Source of the DNA: a virus
DNA: 35,214 bases
Strand: one strand, 5' to 3'
Virus record (IMG/VR): IMGVR_UViG_3300011116_000465
Location: 1-35,214 of that record
The stretch's first letter is position 1; every line of letters starts with the position of its first letter. Shown here piece by piece: positions 1 through 7,798 of this stretch. The notes beneath the pieces were generated by a model that saw only the letters and a list, made by a program, of their open reading frames with translations, did no database searches and was not told the DNA's origin. The translations under genes and the position numbers were made by a program.

Positions 1-106
1 TAAATGTATAGACGCCGTTTAGACCAAACTCATCATTTGATCCAGCATTTCTTGTCACAGACGCATCAACTGAGTCGCCCATTCCAAATTTGTCTATGTT
101 GCTCAT
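1..106 (-). CDS. Virion-region protein, cut by window edge
   Basis: Only the first 35 codons are inside the window. The start is an ATG preceded by a good Shine-Dalgarno (AAGGAG) in the gap after the next gene upstream. The peptide begins MSNIDKFGMGDSVD and looks soluble and polar. It is the last visible gene of the second late operon. The part seen is too short to assign a family. Confidence 0.7.
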   Translation of the reverse strand, partial: MSNIDKFGMGDSVDASVTRNAGSNDEFGLNGVYTF

Positions 107-116
107 AATTACTCCT

Positions 117-542
117 TTAGTTAATTCTTAATACAGCAGTGGTTGAAGTTGCTGAGGGGAATTCTATTGTAAATGTTGTAGTGGCTATTTTTTCTCCACC
201 AAAATTTAGTACTGCGACTGATGCATTCGTAGTGCTATTATATATCAAAGCGCCAGCAGCCGTAAAGTTTGCAGGGCTCCAAGTTACATTAGCAAACGTA
301 ACATAAGCCGTGTTATTACTAGTATCACTACCTATAGTAGGAGTTAAAACTTTACCCCCAGCTACATAGCCAGTACCTGTAATTTCGTCTTGCGTTGTAT
401 ATGCAGTTGTTTCGCTATTTATAGTAGCTACCGCATTATACAATGCTATTTTATATGTATATGGTGACCCAGCATTAAAATTTACTAAACCTTGTAACAA
501 GTTTAGTTTAAACGTTGTGGTCTGTGCTTGTCCTAAAATCAT
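117..542 (-). CDS. Putative virion structural protein (141 aa)
   Basis: A Thr/Ala/Asn-rich protein with alternating hydrophobic residues, as in beta-sandwich virion proteins. It has no cysteine and no membrane segment. It overlaps the end of the 211-aa adaptor-like gene by four bases (ATGA), so the two are translationally coupled. The place in the late operon next to an adaptor suggests a head-tail or tail accessory part. That role is inferred from context; no catalytic motif is visible. Confidence 0.65.
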   Translation of the reverse strand: MILGQAQTTTFKLNLLQGLVNFNAGSPYTYKIALYNAVATINSETTAYTTQDEITGTGYVAGGKVLTPTIGSDTSNNTAYVTFANVTWSPANFTAAGALIYNSTTNASVAVLNFGGEKIATTTFTIEFPSATSTTAVLRIN

Positions 543-1174
543 CTAACTGGGTACCTTACTTGTCCGCTTCGGTATGAGTCCTGGCGGTCTTTGCCGTCAC
601 CAAGTTGTTTCAATAGTACCATAGCTTCATCATATCGTTTTTGATATTGATTAATAATATCTTGTTCGCCTTTCATGTACGTATACGCTTCTAGTAATGA
701 GCCGTATAATAAAGTAGAACTAAAGTTATCACCTAACCAAGACGTACCTGCAGTTGTAATAGATGTAGGATAATAAAAATAATGTAGTTCAGCAGCATAC
801 GCAGCATCTGGAGTAGGTCCTACAATAAATGTATTCTGATCAAATACCGCATAGTATTCAGGTTGACCATAATATATTGCGTCTGTATCTGGAAATGATT
901 GTCTAATAAAGTTCACGTCTTTGTTTAAAAGATATAAGTATTCATTACTTGGGTTAATCACTGCCAAACTAAATGTAGCAAGCCAATCACTAGGCATCGC
1001 TAAATATTTATTACCTGTAGTAAGAGATCCTGTTACGTTCTTTCGAAGCGCAGGAAGTTGCACCGAGTTGTAAATACGTTGTTCAGCTTGTTGGATAAAT
1101 GTATCAATATCCGTTGTTTGAAACGTATTCTCGGTATAACTTTGTATTTCTGCAACTAACTGCGCGTAGTTCAT
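539..1174 (-). CDS. Head-tail adaptor-like protein (SU10 adaptor type)
   Basis: The N-terminus (MNYAQLVAEIQSYTEN), followed by a helix ending FIQQAEQRIY and a PSDWL segment near residue 80, fits a protein family common in podoviruses and typed by the phage SU10 adaptor. Such proteins form a ring between portal and tail. This is family recognition by eye and I could not search. The gene is coupled to both neighbours: its start overlaps the stop of the 116-aa gene and its end overlaps the 141-aa gene. Its 211 aa is a usual length for the family. Confidence 0.6.
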   Translation of the reverse strand: MNYAQLVAEIQSYTENTFQTTDIDTFIQQAEQRIYNSVQLPALRKNVTGSLTTGNKYLAMPSDWLATFSLAVINPSNEYLYLLNKDVNFIRQSFPDTDAIYYGQPEYYAVFDQNTFIVGPTPDAAYAAELHYFYYPTSITTAGTSWLGDNFSSTLLYGSLLEAYTYMKGEQDIINQYQKRYDEAMVLLKQLGDGKDRQDSYRSGQVRYPVR

Positions 1175-1524
1175 TACGCCATCGGACCTCTTGTTTTGAT
1201 GCCTTTAGTAGCTGCACCATAACCACGCATAGTTTTTTCACCATGTCTATTAATTTTTTTAGACGCTGGATCACCTGCGCTTACACGTTGTCTGCCTGTA
1301 CTTTGATCTAAGTCTTGTGCTTTTAACTTGTTAGGATCTTGAGAAAAGCCGATGTCTGTACCGTTTGGATTAGGCATTGGTTGTTTATAAATATTAAGAT
1401 CATCACCAGTACCGCCTGATGGAAATTTAAACCCAGTAGTTTCACTAGCGTCTTTGTTGTTTTTTGCATTACCTAACGGATAAGCTCCTGCTGGTGTTGG
1501 TTTTGGAAAATCGTTTTTAGCCAT
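1174..1524 (-). CDS. Small Gly/Lys-rich phage protein (116 aa)
   Basis: The start is the ATG of MAKNDFPKP, because AAGGGG lies just upstream of it. A longer in-frame reading would begin without a ribosome site. The protein is polar, basic and low in complexity, with a C-terminus reading MRGYGAATKGIKTRGPMA. That ending resembles the R/KGKTRG-type tails of several small proteins nearby (see 1529-1723, 4959-5216, 5226-5768). No enzyme motif. It is likely a virion or assembly accessory; function unknown. Confidence 0.65.
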   Translation of the reverse strand: MAKNDFPKPTPAGAYPLGNAKNNKDASETTGFKFPSGGTGDDLNIYKQPMPNPNGTDIGFSQDPNKLKAQDLDQSTGRQRVSAGDPASKKINRHGEKTMRGYGAATKGIKTRGPMA

Positions 1525-1528
1525 TTTA

Positions 1529-1723
1529 TTACCCCTTTTTTTGTGCTGCAACTTTAGCCATACCACGACCCATAGTTTTCATGTCAATGTTCTTTTTGCC
1601 ACCTTTAGAACCTGCATGTTTAGGACCTTTTTCGATACCTACTGAAGCGCCGTCGTTACCTAAATTTTTACCTTTAGTTTTACCTTGTTTAGTAATTCCA
1701 TCTGCTGCTGATCTGAATCCCAT
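1529..1723 (-). CDS. Small basic Gly/Lys-rich protein (64 aa)
   Basis: Starts at an ATG with AAGGAG upstream. It contains ADGITKQGKTKGK near residues 7-20, almost the same motif that ends the 180-aa protein at 5226-5768 (NGIAKQGKTKGK) and the 85-aa protein (ADGIAIRGKTRA). The rest is rich in Lys and Gly and probably disordered. Function unknown. Repeated use of the motif inside one late operon suggests a shared binding partner. Confidence 0.65.
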   Translation of the reverse strand: MGFRSAADGITKQGKTKGKNLGNDGASVGIEKGPKHAGSKGGKKNIDMKTMGRGMAKVAAQKKG

Positions 1724-1733
1724 ATACTTCTCC

Positions 1734-2165
1734 TTATGTTGTTGATACTGTTACTGTGCCTACGTTACCTTGTGCTACTAGATCATTAGGCGTTAATCCA
1801 GCATCGTTCGCTCTTGATCCACCTACAGGGTTATATCCCCACTGAATAATTCTACTGCCCATTAACGGAACACCTGTTTGTAATGGTGATACTCCTGTCC
1901 CTGCTTCTACTTGTAATCCATCTAATCCCGATTGATAATAACTTGGGCTATCAGGTCTAGGATTACGCACTGCTTGCGGATCATTAACTGGGTACATGCC
2001 AAGTTGTAACTGTGGCTGATCAACTTCCCAGCACTCAGGACATACCAGTATATTAACATTTTTGGTCTTAATAACCAATCTTTTAAGCTGATTTAGCTTA
2101 TATCTAAACCCACATCGATCACACTGTGCAATCGAGTTCTTGGCACTAGCGTAATTGGTTGGCAT
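1734..2165 (-). CDS. Zinc-ribbon virion-region protein (143 aa)
   Basis: The N-terminal 50 residues carry C15-x2-C18 and C42-x2-C45, a four-cysteine zinc ribbon. A Pro/Gly/Asn-rich tail follows. Its ATG and Shine-Dalgarno (GAGGT) lie inside the last codons of the HNH gene upstream, overlapping by 20 bases. Similar zinc-ribbon proteins sit among tail and adaptor genes of marine and freshwater phages. The exact role is unknown. Confidence 0.65.
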   Translation of the reverse strand: MPTNYASAKNSIAQCDRCGFRYKLNQLKRLVIKTKNVNILVCPECWEVDQPQLQLGMYPVNDPQAVRNPRPDSPSYYQSGLDGLQVEAGTGVSPLQTGVPLMGSRIIQWGYNPVGGSRANDAGLTPNDLVAQGNVGTVTVSTT

Positions 2166-2682
2166 CGTTTACCTCAAACTTATTCTTTTTCTTTATATTT
2201 TCAATACCCGGTATAACTTGTAAATTTTCTATTACATGGAGCCCTGAAACTAATTCCCCTTGCAACGGGATAATATGATCTACATGCCAAAGATAACCAA
2301 AATGTTTAGTTCTTACTTGAGCTAATTCATATACTTCTTTGATTAACCGCATATGGTCTTTATCAACCCATTTAGGTATTCTATTTTTCTTTCTTACTTT
2401 GTACGCTTTAGCAAGAGCATTTACTTTTGCTTTATTAGTCTGTCTATAAATTTGTTTTTGCGCTAAATGATGCTTTTTAGTTCTTTCATAACTAGCTTTC
2501 TTTTTTTGGTTATGAATCTCTGGAAAAGTTTCTCTTATTTTTTTATGAAAGTCCCTAGTACACTGCATACAAATTCGATCATTAACTCTTCGTTTTTCTA
2601 TATGCCCATGTATACAAGGCTTGCCTGTAAAATAATGTTTTATCCCTAACGCTTTGGCTTCAAGTCGTTTTATTATTTCCAC
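2146..2682 (-). CDS. HNH homing-type endonuclease
   Basis: The C-terminal half carries an HNH site: W-H133-V-D135-H136-I-I-P, then N153 and N162 in the helix, followed by KKKNKF. The N-terminal part has C23, C38 and C41 plus many Lys/Arg, suiting a DNA-binding zinc element. The start codon is GTG and begins one base after the stop of the 314-aa gene. The 3' end supplies the ribosome site of the next gene. A freestanding HNH gene seamlessly inserted between two virion genes fits a selfish homing endonuclease. Confidence 0.85.
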   Translation of the reverse strand: MEIIKRLEAKALGIKHYFTGKPCIHGHIEKRRVNDRICMQCTRDFHKKIRETFPEIHNQKKKASYERTKKHHLAQKQIYRQTNKAKVNALAKAYKVRKKNRIPKWVDKDHMRLIKEVYELAQVRTKHFGYLWHVDHIIPLQGELVSGLHVIENLQVIPGIENIKKKNKFEVNDANQLR

Positions 2683-2683
2683 G

Positions 2684-3628
2684 TTAGCCTCTAAAAAACT
2701 GTTCGCGCGGTACCCATCGTACTGGAGCTTTTTCTCTATCTTCTTCAGCTGCTAATTGGAACGCTGCTTCATAGTCTGCTCTTAACATTTGTATTCTCAT
2801 AGGATCTACATTAGGTAACTTCATAGCTAAATATGCAGCTAACCCTGCAACCATGCATGGAATAAATCTAAATGGAATATCTTCTACAGTCACGCCATTA
2901 CCTGCGTCTTGTATGCGTCTTAATCTGTAATATACAAATGTATAAAAATTACTTTGATCCGGAGCCACCCAAACATTTACTGTGGGTAAATTTTGTACAG
3001 AGATTTTAGCACCGATTGCATGAGCGGCTAATGTAGTATTATTTACAGCTCTGATACACCCTGTAATTGTATTACCACTAATACCGCCATACTGAATAGT
3101 TTCGGCATCTATCTTAATAAAACCAAATTGAGCTAAACCCACTGTACTTGATAATGTAATTGTTTCAGGGTTTGCCGCTGTTGACGCAGTAGCAGTTAGT
3201 GTTTCATTTAAAGTAATTGTAGTAGGGTTCTCTTGACCACTTTGTCTGTTGATCCACACTTGGATAGGACGACCTGTTGCATTCTTATTTGGTATTGTAA
3301 TGTAGGTAGACTCAGAAATACGGTTAATATTAATATCTTGTTGATTCTGTCCTGTGCCTGTACGCGTGACCATATCAAGTAAATCAATCGTATCACTTGG
3401 TAATGCATACATAATTTGGTTTTGGTTTAACTGAATTTGACCTGGTTCTACAGTCCATAAATTAATACCGCGATTAGCCCACTCAATAGTAAGCAAGTTT
3501 AAACTACGTCTTGCAGTTCTTAAATCATAGCCCGTACGAAGTTCTTGACCACATCTTTCAAATGCGTCTTCTACTAGATTGTTTAAATCTAAATTAAAAC
3601 TCGTGGTTCCTGTGGTTAATTGCGCCAT
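2684..3628 (-). CDS. Putative tail/adaptor structural protein (314 aa)
   Basis: The N-terminus has a helix (LVEDAFERCGQEL, then TARRSLNLLTIEWANRGINLW) typical of a family of phage tail-tube or adaptor proteins found beside the SU10-type adaptor. The middle, about residues 105-215, is Thr/Ile-rich and beta-like; the C-terminal third is helical (FIPCMVAGLAAYLAMKLP). It starts on the stop of the preceding 86-aa frame and is followed directly by the HNH gene. The family call comes from pattern and context, not a search. Confidence 0.6.
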   Translation of the reverse strand: MAQLTTGTTSFNLDLNNLVEDAFERCGQELRTGYDLRTARRSLNLLTIEWANRGINLWTVEPGQIQLNQNQIMYALPSDTIDLLDMVTRTGTGQNQQDININRISESTYITIPNKNATGRPIQVWINRQSGQENPTTITLNETLTATASTAANPETITLSSTVGLAQFGFIKIDAETIQYGGISGNTITGCIRAVNNTTLAAHAIGAKISVQNLPTVNVWVAPDQSNFYTFVYYRLRRIQDAGNGVTVEDIPFRFIPCMVAGLAAYLAMKLPNVDPMRIQMLRADYEAAFQLAAEEDREKAPVRWVPREQFFRG

Positions 3629-3888
3629 TATTTTTTACCTTTTGGAAATCCAGCTTTCATGTTTGCATACGCTTTAGGGTCTATTGTAGACTTTGATTTA
3701 GGGCGTGATATGCCTTTTTTCTTTCTAGCATTTATATTTGCATAAAGTCCTACAGGACCGCCTTCTTTAAACTGAGTAAAGTCAGTATTATCACGACGTT
3801 TTTTAACAACACCTTTTGGCATTGTATTCTCAGTAGCATTAGGTATTTTAGTTTTTTTTATAGCACCCATTCCTCTGCTTGCTCTCAT
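3628..3888 (-). CDS. Small basic protein (86 aa)
   Basis: Very basic, with KKRRDNTDFTQF in the middle and an FPKGKK end. Its start overlaps the stop of the 353-aa gene (TAATG) and its stop meets the start of the 314-aa gene. It belongs to the group of small Lys/Gly-rich late proteins but lacks the KGKTKG tail. Function unknown; a DNA-contacting virion or assembly role is only a guess. Confidence 0.6.
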   Translation of the reverse strand: MRASRGMGAIKKTKIPNATENTMPKGVVKKRRDNTDFTQFKEGGPVGLYANINARKKKGISRPKSKSTIDPKAYANMKAGFPKGKK

Positions 3889-4949
3889 TACGATCTCCTT
3901 AAACTAGCTAATCCGCCAGTCCTAATATTAACAGGTTTATACTCTTCTGGACGTCTTGCTGTCGCAGTTGTTGTCGGTGTTGCTGAGCTTGCTTCTACAG
4001 GTCTAAATGAACCCATGGATGCAGTAGTTGCTGGTACCATACCACGTTCAGCAGGTCCTCTTGGTGCTCCGCCTTCCACAGGTTGATAAGGACTTGGTGC
4101 AGGGGCTGGTGCTTCTGGTGGCTTAATAAAAGAAAATGGGTTAGCCATCGTAGGTGCCGCTGTACTTGTTGGTGAAGCAAAAGGTTGGAAAAATGGGTTA
4201 TTCTCTCTTCTAGCAAACTGAGCTAATTCATAAGCTTTATCTTTTTCTCCAAACCCAAAATCAGCATACTGAATAGGTAAGTAACTAGCATTACTACTTT
4301 GTGCTTGGGGTTGATACTCACCATATGCAGACTTAATATCTTCAGTCAAATAACTTGGTAAATCTGGTCTTGCTCCAGCATAAGGTGTAGTAGCTGGATT
4401 AAAATCACCAATCGGTTTATATGCACCACTTTGTGGAGCTACTGACAACATGCCAGGACTGAATGATTTTTGTAAATTAGCTTGAGCTAATTCATCGCCT
4501 GCCATCTTACCATATATATTTTGATATGCATTAAAACCTGATGTACCTTGTGCACCTTGTGCTTCTGGGCTATACATATTACCCAACTCAGGAAGAACGT
4601 TATATACACCTTTATTACCTTGCACAAAATATTTAGATGCGTCATATGGTTCACCACCATAACTATATAAATCTGACCCAAAAGAAAATCCTGGAGGAGG
4701 AGCAGCTAATGCTCCTGAAGCGTCTGTAGCACCATATGTAGGAACCCCACCGCTAGAACCCCCGCCACCGCCGCCACCGGAATATCCACCTGTCAAGGCT
4801 GTGCCCGCAATAGAGCTAAGAGCTCCCATAGGACCTCCGGTAATATACCCAGCTACTGGACCCGCAATTTTACCAACGCCAGGAATCGCACTAGCAGCAG
4901 ATGATATTATTCTAGCTGGAGACGTTATTGCTTTTACTGCACCGCCCAT
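3888..4949 (-). CDS. Putative internal virion / tail protein (353 aa)
   Basis: The N-terminal 55 residues are small and hydrophobic with repeated Gly/Ala/Pro (IISSAASAIPGVGKIAGP), amphipathic rather than a clean membrane helix. A glycine run follows at about residues 57-65. The rest is Pro/Ala/Tyr/Gln-rich and low in complexity, ending in GGLASLRRS. This mix is seen in ejection or internal virion proteins. No enzymatic motif. It has lower sequence complexity than its neighbours. Confidence 0.6.
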   Translation of the reverse strand: MGGAVKAITSPARIISSAASAIPGVGKIAGPVAGYITGGPMGALSSIAGTALTGGYSGGGGGGGSSGGVPTYGATDASGALAAPPPGFSFGSDLYSYGGEPYDASKYFVQGNKGVYNVLPELGNMYSPEAQGAQGTSGFNAYQNIYGKMAGDELAQANLQKSFSPGMLSVAPQSGAYKPIGDFNPATTPYAGARPDLPSYLTEDIKSAYGEYQPQAQSSNASYLPIQYADFGFGEKDKAYELAQFARRENNPFFQPFASPTSTAAPTMANPFSFIKPPEAPAPAPSPYQPVEGGAPRGPAERGMVPATTASMGSFRPVEASSATPTTTATARRPEEYKPVNIRTGGLASLRRS

Positions 4950-4958
4950 AGGGTTTCC

Positions 4959-5216
4959 TTATGCTCTTGTTTTGCCGCGAATAGCAATGCCATCTGCGCG
5001 TTTAGAAGCTGATGAAACTGAGCCGCCTTTTTTATAGTTCTCATCAAACTTTTTAACTTCTGTACTTACATCATACATAGCTTTATTTTTACGATAGGCT
5101 TCAGGATCTTTCATTTCTTCCATCTTCATTTGCTTTTCTTCAATTTTAGCTTTTTGTTCTTTTGATGGTGGAGTAATATCCTTAACAAACTTTTTAATTT
5201 TTTCAATAACTGCCAT
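4959..5216 (-). CDS. Small charged protein with ADGIAxRGKTR tail (85 aa)
   Basis: Starts at ATG with AGGAG upstream. The N-terminal two thirds are highly charged and helical (KEQKAKIEEKQMKMEEMKD), probably a short coiled coil. The end, KRADGIAIRGKTRA, matches the recurring late-protein motif also found at 1529-1723 and 5226-5768. It is likely a structural or assembly accessory; function unknown. Confidence 0.65.
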   Translation of the reverse strand: MAVIEKIKKFVKDITPPSKEQKAKIEEKQMKMEEMKDPEAYRKNKAMYDVSTEVKKFDENYKKGGSVSSASKRADGIAIRGKTRA

Positions 5217-5225
5217 AATATTCTC

Positions 5226-5768
5226 CTAGCAAATCTTGCCTTTTGTTTTACCTTGCTTAGCAATACCGTTAGCTTTTGCTAATTGAGATACTTTACCACC
5301 AGTAGCATAACCACACATACCACCTTTTTTCATTTTGTGTTCTTTCATTTCTTCTGCTTTGGTTTCTTTCTTTTCGTGTTTCATCATAGCAGCTTTAGAC
5401 GCGTATTTTTCGCCTGTGCCTTTTTCTATCATGCCACCTTTTTTCATTTTATGCATCGATGATTCATGACCTTTAACTTCTTTTTTAGCAATTACTTTTG
5501 CATCTGATTTTGTTGCACATGCTTTAGCCATACCGCCTTTTTTCATGTAGCCCATTTTATTTCTAGCCTCCGTTGGTAATTTTGATAATCCAGGATTTTC
5601 ACTTGCGTCTACTGCTTTTAGTGATCCACCTGATCCGAACTTCTTAGTTTTATCTGCTTTCATAAACTCTTCTCCTACTGATTTTGATATGCCAACTTTT
5701 TTAGCAAACGATGGATTGTTAGCTACAGCTGCCATTAAGTTATGTTGTTTTTTAGATTTACTTGGCAT
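5226..5768 (-). CDS. Lys/Gly-rich repeat protein (180 aa)
   Basis: The N-terminus (MPSKSKKQHNLMAAVANNPS, continuing to about residue 45) is a conserved block I recognise from many phage small proteins of unknown function. After it the protein carries three copies of MKKGGM and a closely related YMKKGGM, with Met/Lys/Glu-rich linkers, then ends in ANGIAKQGKTKGKIC. It is strongly basic and lacks a membrane segment. The repeats suggest several identical contacts with capsid or DNA. Role unproven. Confidence 0.65.
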   Translation of the reverse strand: MPSKSKKQHNLMAAVANNPSFAKKVGISKSVGEEFMKADKTKKFGSGGSLKAVDASENPGLSKLPTEARNKMGYMKKGGMAKACATKSDAKVIAKKEVKGHESSMHKMKKGGMIEKGTGEKYASKAAMMKHEKKETKAEEMKEHKMKKGGMCGYATGGKVSQLAKANGIAKQGKTKGKIC

Positions 5769-5948
5769 TTAATCAGCCTTTGTATCTGTGTGTTGAACTT
5801 CTACTTCAACTTTAGTTTCTTTTTTACTAGGCTTGATAGTTTCGACAACAACTTCTGTAACTTCTTCTGTAACTTCTGAATGAGTAATTTCATCTAATAA
5901 TTCCTTTTGTTTTTTCATTTTAAACACCTTTTCTATAAAAGCTTTCAT
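5769..5948 (-). CDS. Small acidic protein (59 aa)
   Basis: A 60-codon frame that fills the gap between its neighbours exactly. It starts at an ATG one base past the stop of the 73-aa membrane-protein gene, with AGGAAA upstream, and stops just before the 180-aa gene. The N-terminus is basic (MKAFIEKVFKMKKQKE); the rest repeats VTEEV/VTEVV and is acidic. No family recognised. Gap-filling position and coupling support it as real. Confidence 0.55.
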   Translation of the reverse strand: MKAFIEKVFKMKKQKELLDEITHSEVTEEVTEVVVETIKPSKKETKVEVEVQHTDTKAD

Positions 5949-5949
5949 A

Positions 5950-6171
5950 CTATTTTCCTAACCAGTGGGTTACCATCCAACTTATAACGCCTGAAATAAT
6001 AGTGGCAATAGCAATGAATACTTTCCAACCGCCTTTGATTTCTTCTAGTGTTTTTTCAATTCCATCTAGACGTGCTTTTAGTTGTTCCATGTCTTCCATA
6101 ATACTATCCACATCTGATTGAATATGTTTAATCTCAACACCGTGTTCTATAACTTCACGTTCTGCACTCAT
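5950..6171 (-). CDS. XhlA/holin-like coiled-coil membrane protein (73 aa)
   Basis: The start is the ATG that overlaps the upstream stop (ATGA) and has AAGGTGG eight bases before it; the longer GTG reading was not used. Residues 1-45 form a charged heptad-like helix (DVDSIMEDMEQLKARLDGIEK). They are followed by one membrane segment (VFIAIATIISGVISWMVTHW) and a short basic end. The layout matches XhlA-type proteins, which act with lysis functions. The endolysin is 19 kb away on the other strand, so the holin role is uncertain. Confidence 0.55.
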   Translation of the reverse strand: MSAEREVIEHGVEIKHIQSDVDSIMEDMEQLKARLDGIEKTLEEIKGGWKVFIAIATIISGVISWMVTHWLGK

Positions 6172-6431
6172 TTGCAATTCCACCTTTTTAAAGAAGCAGC
6201 CTTACGAGTAGGTCTACCTTTTTCATCTTTCATAGGACCGGGCATACCAGACATCCTAGCACAAAACGACTTCTTACGAGGTCCACCTTGTGGTTGAGGA
6301 GCCTTTAGGTTTGACCCAGTAGCTGCGTTATACTTTGCACGACCTTTAGCCGTGAGACCTGCACCTTTCGATACAGGAAGTTTTTCACCGCGTCCAATTG
6401 CTAAGCTAGGACCTTTTTTCTTATTAGCCAT
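6168..6431 (-). CDS. Conserved phage protein with TGSNLKAP and SFCAR motifs (87 aa)
   Basis: The order GLTAKGRAKYNAATGSNLKAP, then KKSFCARMSGM, then KRWNC at the end is a conserved pattern in many phage and environmental proteins of unknown function (I recall it as a DUF family, not checked). It is basic, with two cysteines at fixed places that may bind metal. It is coupled to both neighbours. Its place in the late operon suggests a virion-associated role. Confidence 0.65.
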   Translation of the reverse strand: MANKKKGPSLAIGRGEKLPVSKGAGLTAKGRAKYNAATGSNLKAPQPQGGPRKKSFCARMSGMPGPMKDEKGRPTRKAASLKRWNCK

Positions 6432-6936
6432 AAATTATTTGCGCTGAATCCATATTAACCATGTAAGCATATACACCTGTTTCAGCTCTTATGCCTTCAC
6501 CTGGAATGAACGGAACGTTGGTAAATATATCAGTGGCTACAGTTTCATAAGTAAGTAACCATTTACCAACAGCATATACGGCTGCAGTGCTAGCAATACT
6601 ACGCGAGTTAATATCTGTAAGGGTAAATGTATCTGAGCCTGTTTTAGTAATAGAATAAGTACCATCAGTAGCTGAAACACCAGAATTTGCTAAAAAGTGA
6701 ATCCCTATAATATCGCCTGTATTTAATCCGTGCGCTGTTTTCGTTACTGTTACAGTATTAGCTGTTTGTGCGTAAGTTACGCTTGATGAAACAGGTGTTG
6801 AAGACGTATCAAATAAAGTTACATATCCAGCAGTAGCTGCTCCTGCAAATGATAGACCTTTAACACGTACAGGGTAGTTTACGAAATAGCCACTAGAATT
6901 TAGGTGTGCTTGTTTTACATCATATTGCATTGCCAT
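6424..6936 (-). CDS. Putative virion protein with FCCH-like beta domain (170 aa)
   Basis: The central part (TVTVTKTAHGLNTGDIIGI, then DGTYSITKTGSDTFTLTD) is a beta-rich module seen in many phage structural proteins and often annotated as FCCH-like. The flanks are also beta-like. No signal, membrane segment or catalytic motif. It overlaps the start of the 87-aa gene. Likely head or tail surface protein; the role is inferred from fold type and neighbours. Confidence 0.55.
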   Translation of the reverse strand: MAMQYDVKQAHLNSSGYFVNYPVRVKGLSFAGAATAGYVTLFDTSSTPVSSSVTYAQTANTVTVTKTAHGLNTGDIIGIHFLANSGVSATDGTYSITKTGSDTFTLTDINSRSIASTAAVYAVGKWLLTYETVATDIFTNVPFIPGEGIRAETGVYAYMVNMDSAQIIYG

Positions 6937-6938
6937 AT

Positions 6939-7094
6939 TTATTCCCCTTTTGTTTCTTTGGCGTCTAATCTTTCCACTAATGCAGTATATGCATCGATGG
7001 CGCCCTGAGAAGCTGTAACAAAACTAGATGCTTGATTACGCTCTGCCTCAAGACGCTTGATCTCAGACAAAAGAAACTCTTTTGTAATTTCCAT
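6939..7094 (-). CDS. Short helical protein (51 aa)
   Basis: A 52-codon frame in the gap between the 193-aa and 170-aa genes. It starts MEITKEFLLSEIKRLEAERN and continues as one Ala/Leu/Glu-rich helix, likely a coiled coil. The stop lies inside the ribosome site of the next gene. Similar short helical proteins recur in phage late operons. Function unknown. No strong Shine-Dalgarno was seen, so the start is less certain than the frame. Confidence 0.55.
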   Translation of the reverse strand: MEITKEFLLSEIKRLEAERNQASSFVTASQGAIDAYTALVERLDAKETKGE

Positions 7095-7097
7095 TTA

Positions 7098-7679
7098 TTA
7101 AGCTGCTGCTGAAACCATTAAGTAGTATGCAGTGCCTGTTGAGTCAACAATTTTAATTGTCTTAGTAGCTGATACTGAAACGGCATTTGCAACCATTGCT
7201 GCTGGAACATTAAATAGATTTGATAAGCCTGTACCTGCACCGCTGTTTGTGAATCTAATCCAAGAAGCGTTTGATGGTAATGTAGCGCCTGCACCTACGT
7301 CAGAATCTGCTTGAATAGCTGCAACTGTACCACCAGATGTAACACCTGCTGCTAAACCTAAAGTAGCACGTAAAGCATTAGCTGCACCTGTGATTGAACC
7401 GCCTGTATTTACTGATAAAGAAACATGAGAACCATTAGTTGTTTGACCTGCACCTTGTGCTGCAGTTACTACTGAGAAAACTCTTAATGTTTCGCCTGCG
7501 CCTGCGCCTGCAAATGTTAGTCTATTATAAGATAAGCGCGTATCACCTGATGTTGCAGATGTAGTTGCATATGATTGATTGATATTTTGTGCTGTTGTTA
7601 CTACGATTGGATCTGTTGCTGTACCGCCGATAAAACCGTTTTGGGACGCGACTGGTCCGCTAAATGTTGTTTGTGCCAT
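7098..7679 (-). CDS. Putative virion protein, first gene of second late operon (193 aa)
   Basis: A Ser/Thr/Ala/Gly-rich protein starting MAQTTFSGPVASQNGFIGG, with no cysteine and no charged clusters. The composition suits a capsid decoration or head-fibre protein. It is the only gene here with a long structured leader: a promoter near 7800, about 110 bases of leader, and a pseudoknot ending right at its AAGGA Shine-Dalgarno. Such control suggests a protein needed in large, tuned amounts. Exact role unknown. Confidence 0.65.
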   Translation of the reverse strand: MAQTTFSGPVASQNGFIGGTATDPIVVTTAQNINQSYATTSATSGDTRLSYNRLTFAGAGAGETLRVFSVVTAAQGAGQTTNGSHVSLSVNTGGSITGAANALRATLGLAAGVTSGGTVAAIQADSDVGAGATLPSNASWIRFTNSGAGTGLSNLFNVPAAMVANAVSVSATKTIKIVDSTGTAYYLMVSAAA

Positions 7680-7687
7680 TTTGATTT

Positions 7688-7746
7688 TCCTTCATACAAA
7701 GTTAGGCTCATTAGTCTTGTATGCGTCTGCCGGGACAGTCTAATGA
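7688..7746 (-). ncRNA. Leader RNA with H-type pseudoknot next to Shine-Dalgarno
   Basis: Read on the minus strand, TCATTAG (7746-7740) pairs with CTAATGA (7714-7708), and CATACAA (7723-7717) pairs with TTGTATG (7699-7693). The two 7-bp stems interlock as an H-type pseudoknot. Its last base abuts AAGGA (7692-7688), the ribosome site of the 193-aa gene. Just upstream, CCGGG/CCCGG forms a hairpin (7748-7760), and a second CCCGG lies in the pseudoknot loop as a rival partner. This looks like cis control of translation. All pairings were read by eye. Confidence 0.55.
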
Positions 7747-7798
7747 ACCGGGTAACCCGGATTCCCAAATAATACCTGAATTGGCACTATTTGCAAGT

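Noticed and set aside
3208-3408. Overlapping minus-strand frame inside the 314-aa gene
   Set aside because: No ribosome site, and it lies inside a clear structural gene in another frame.
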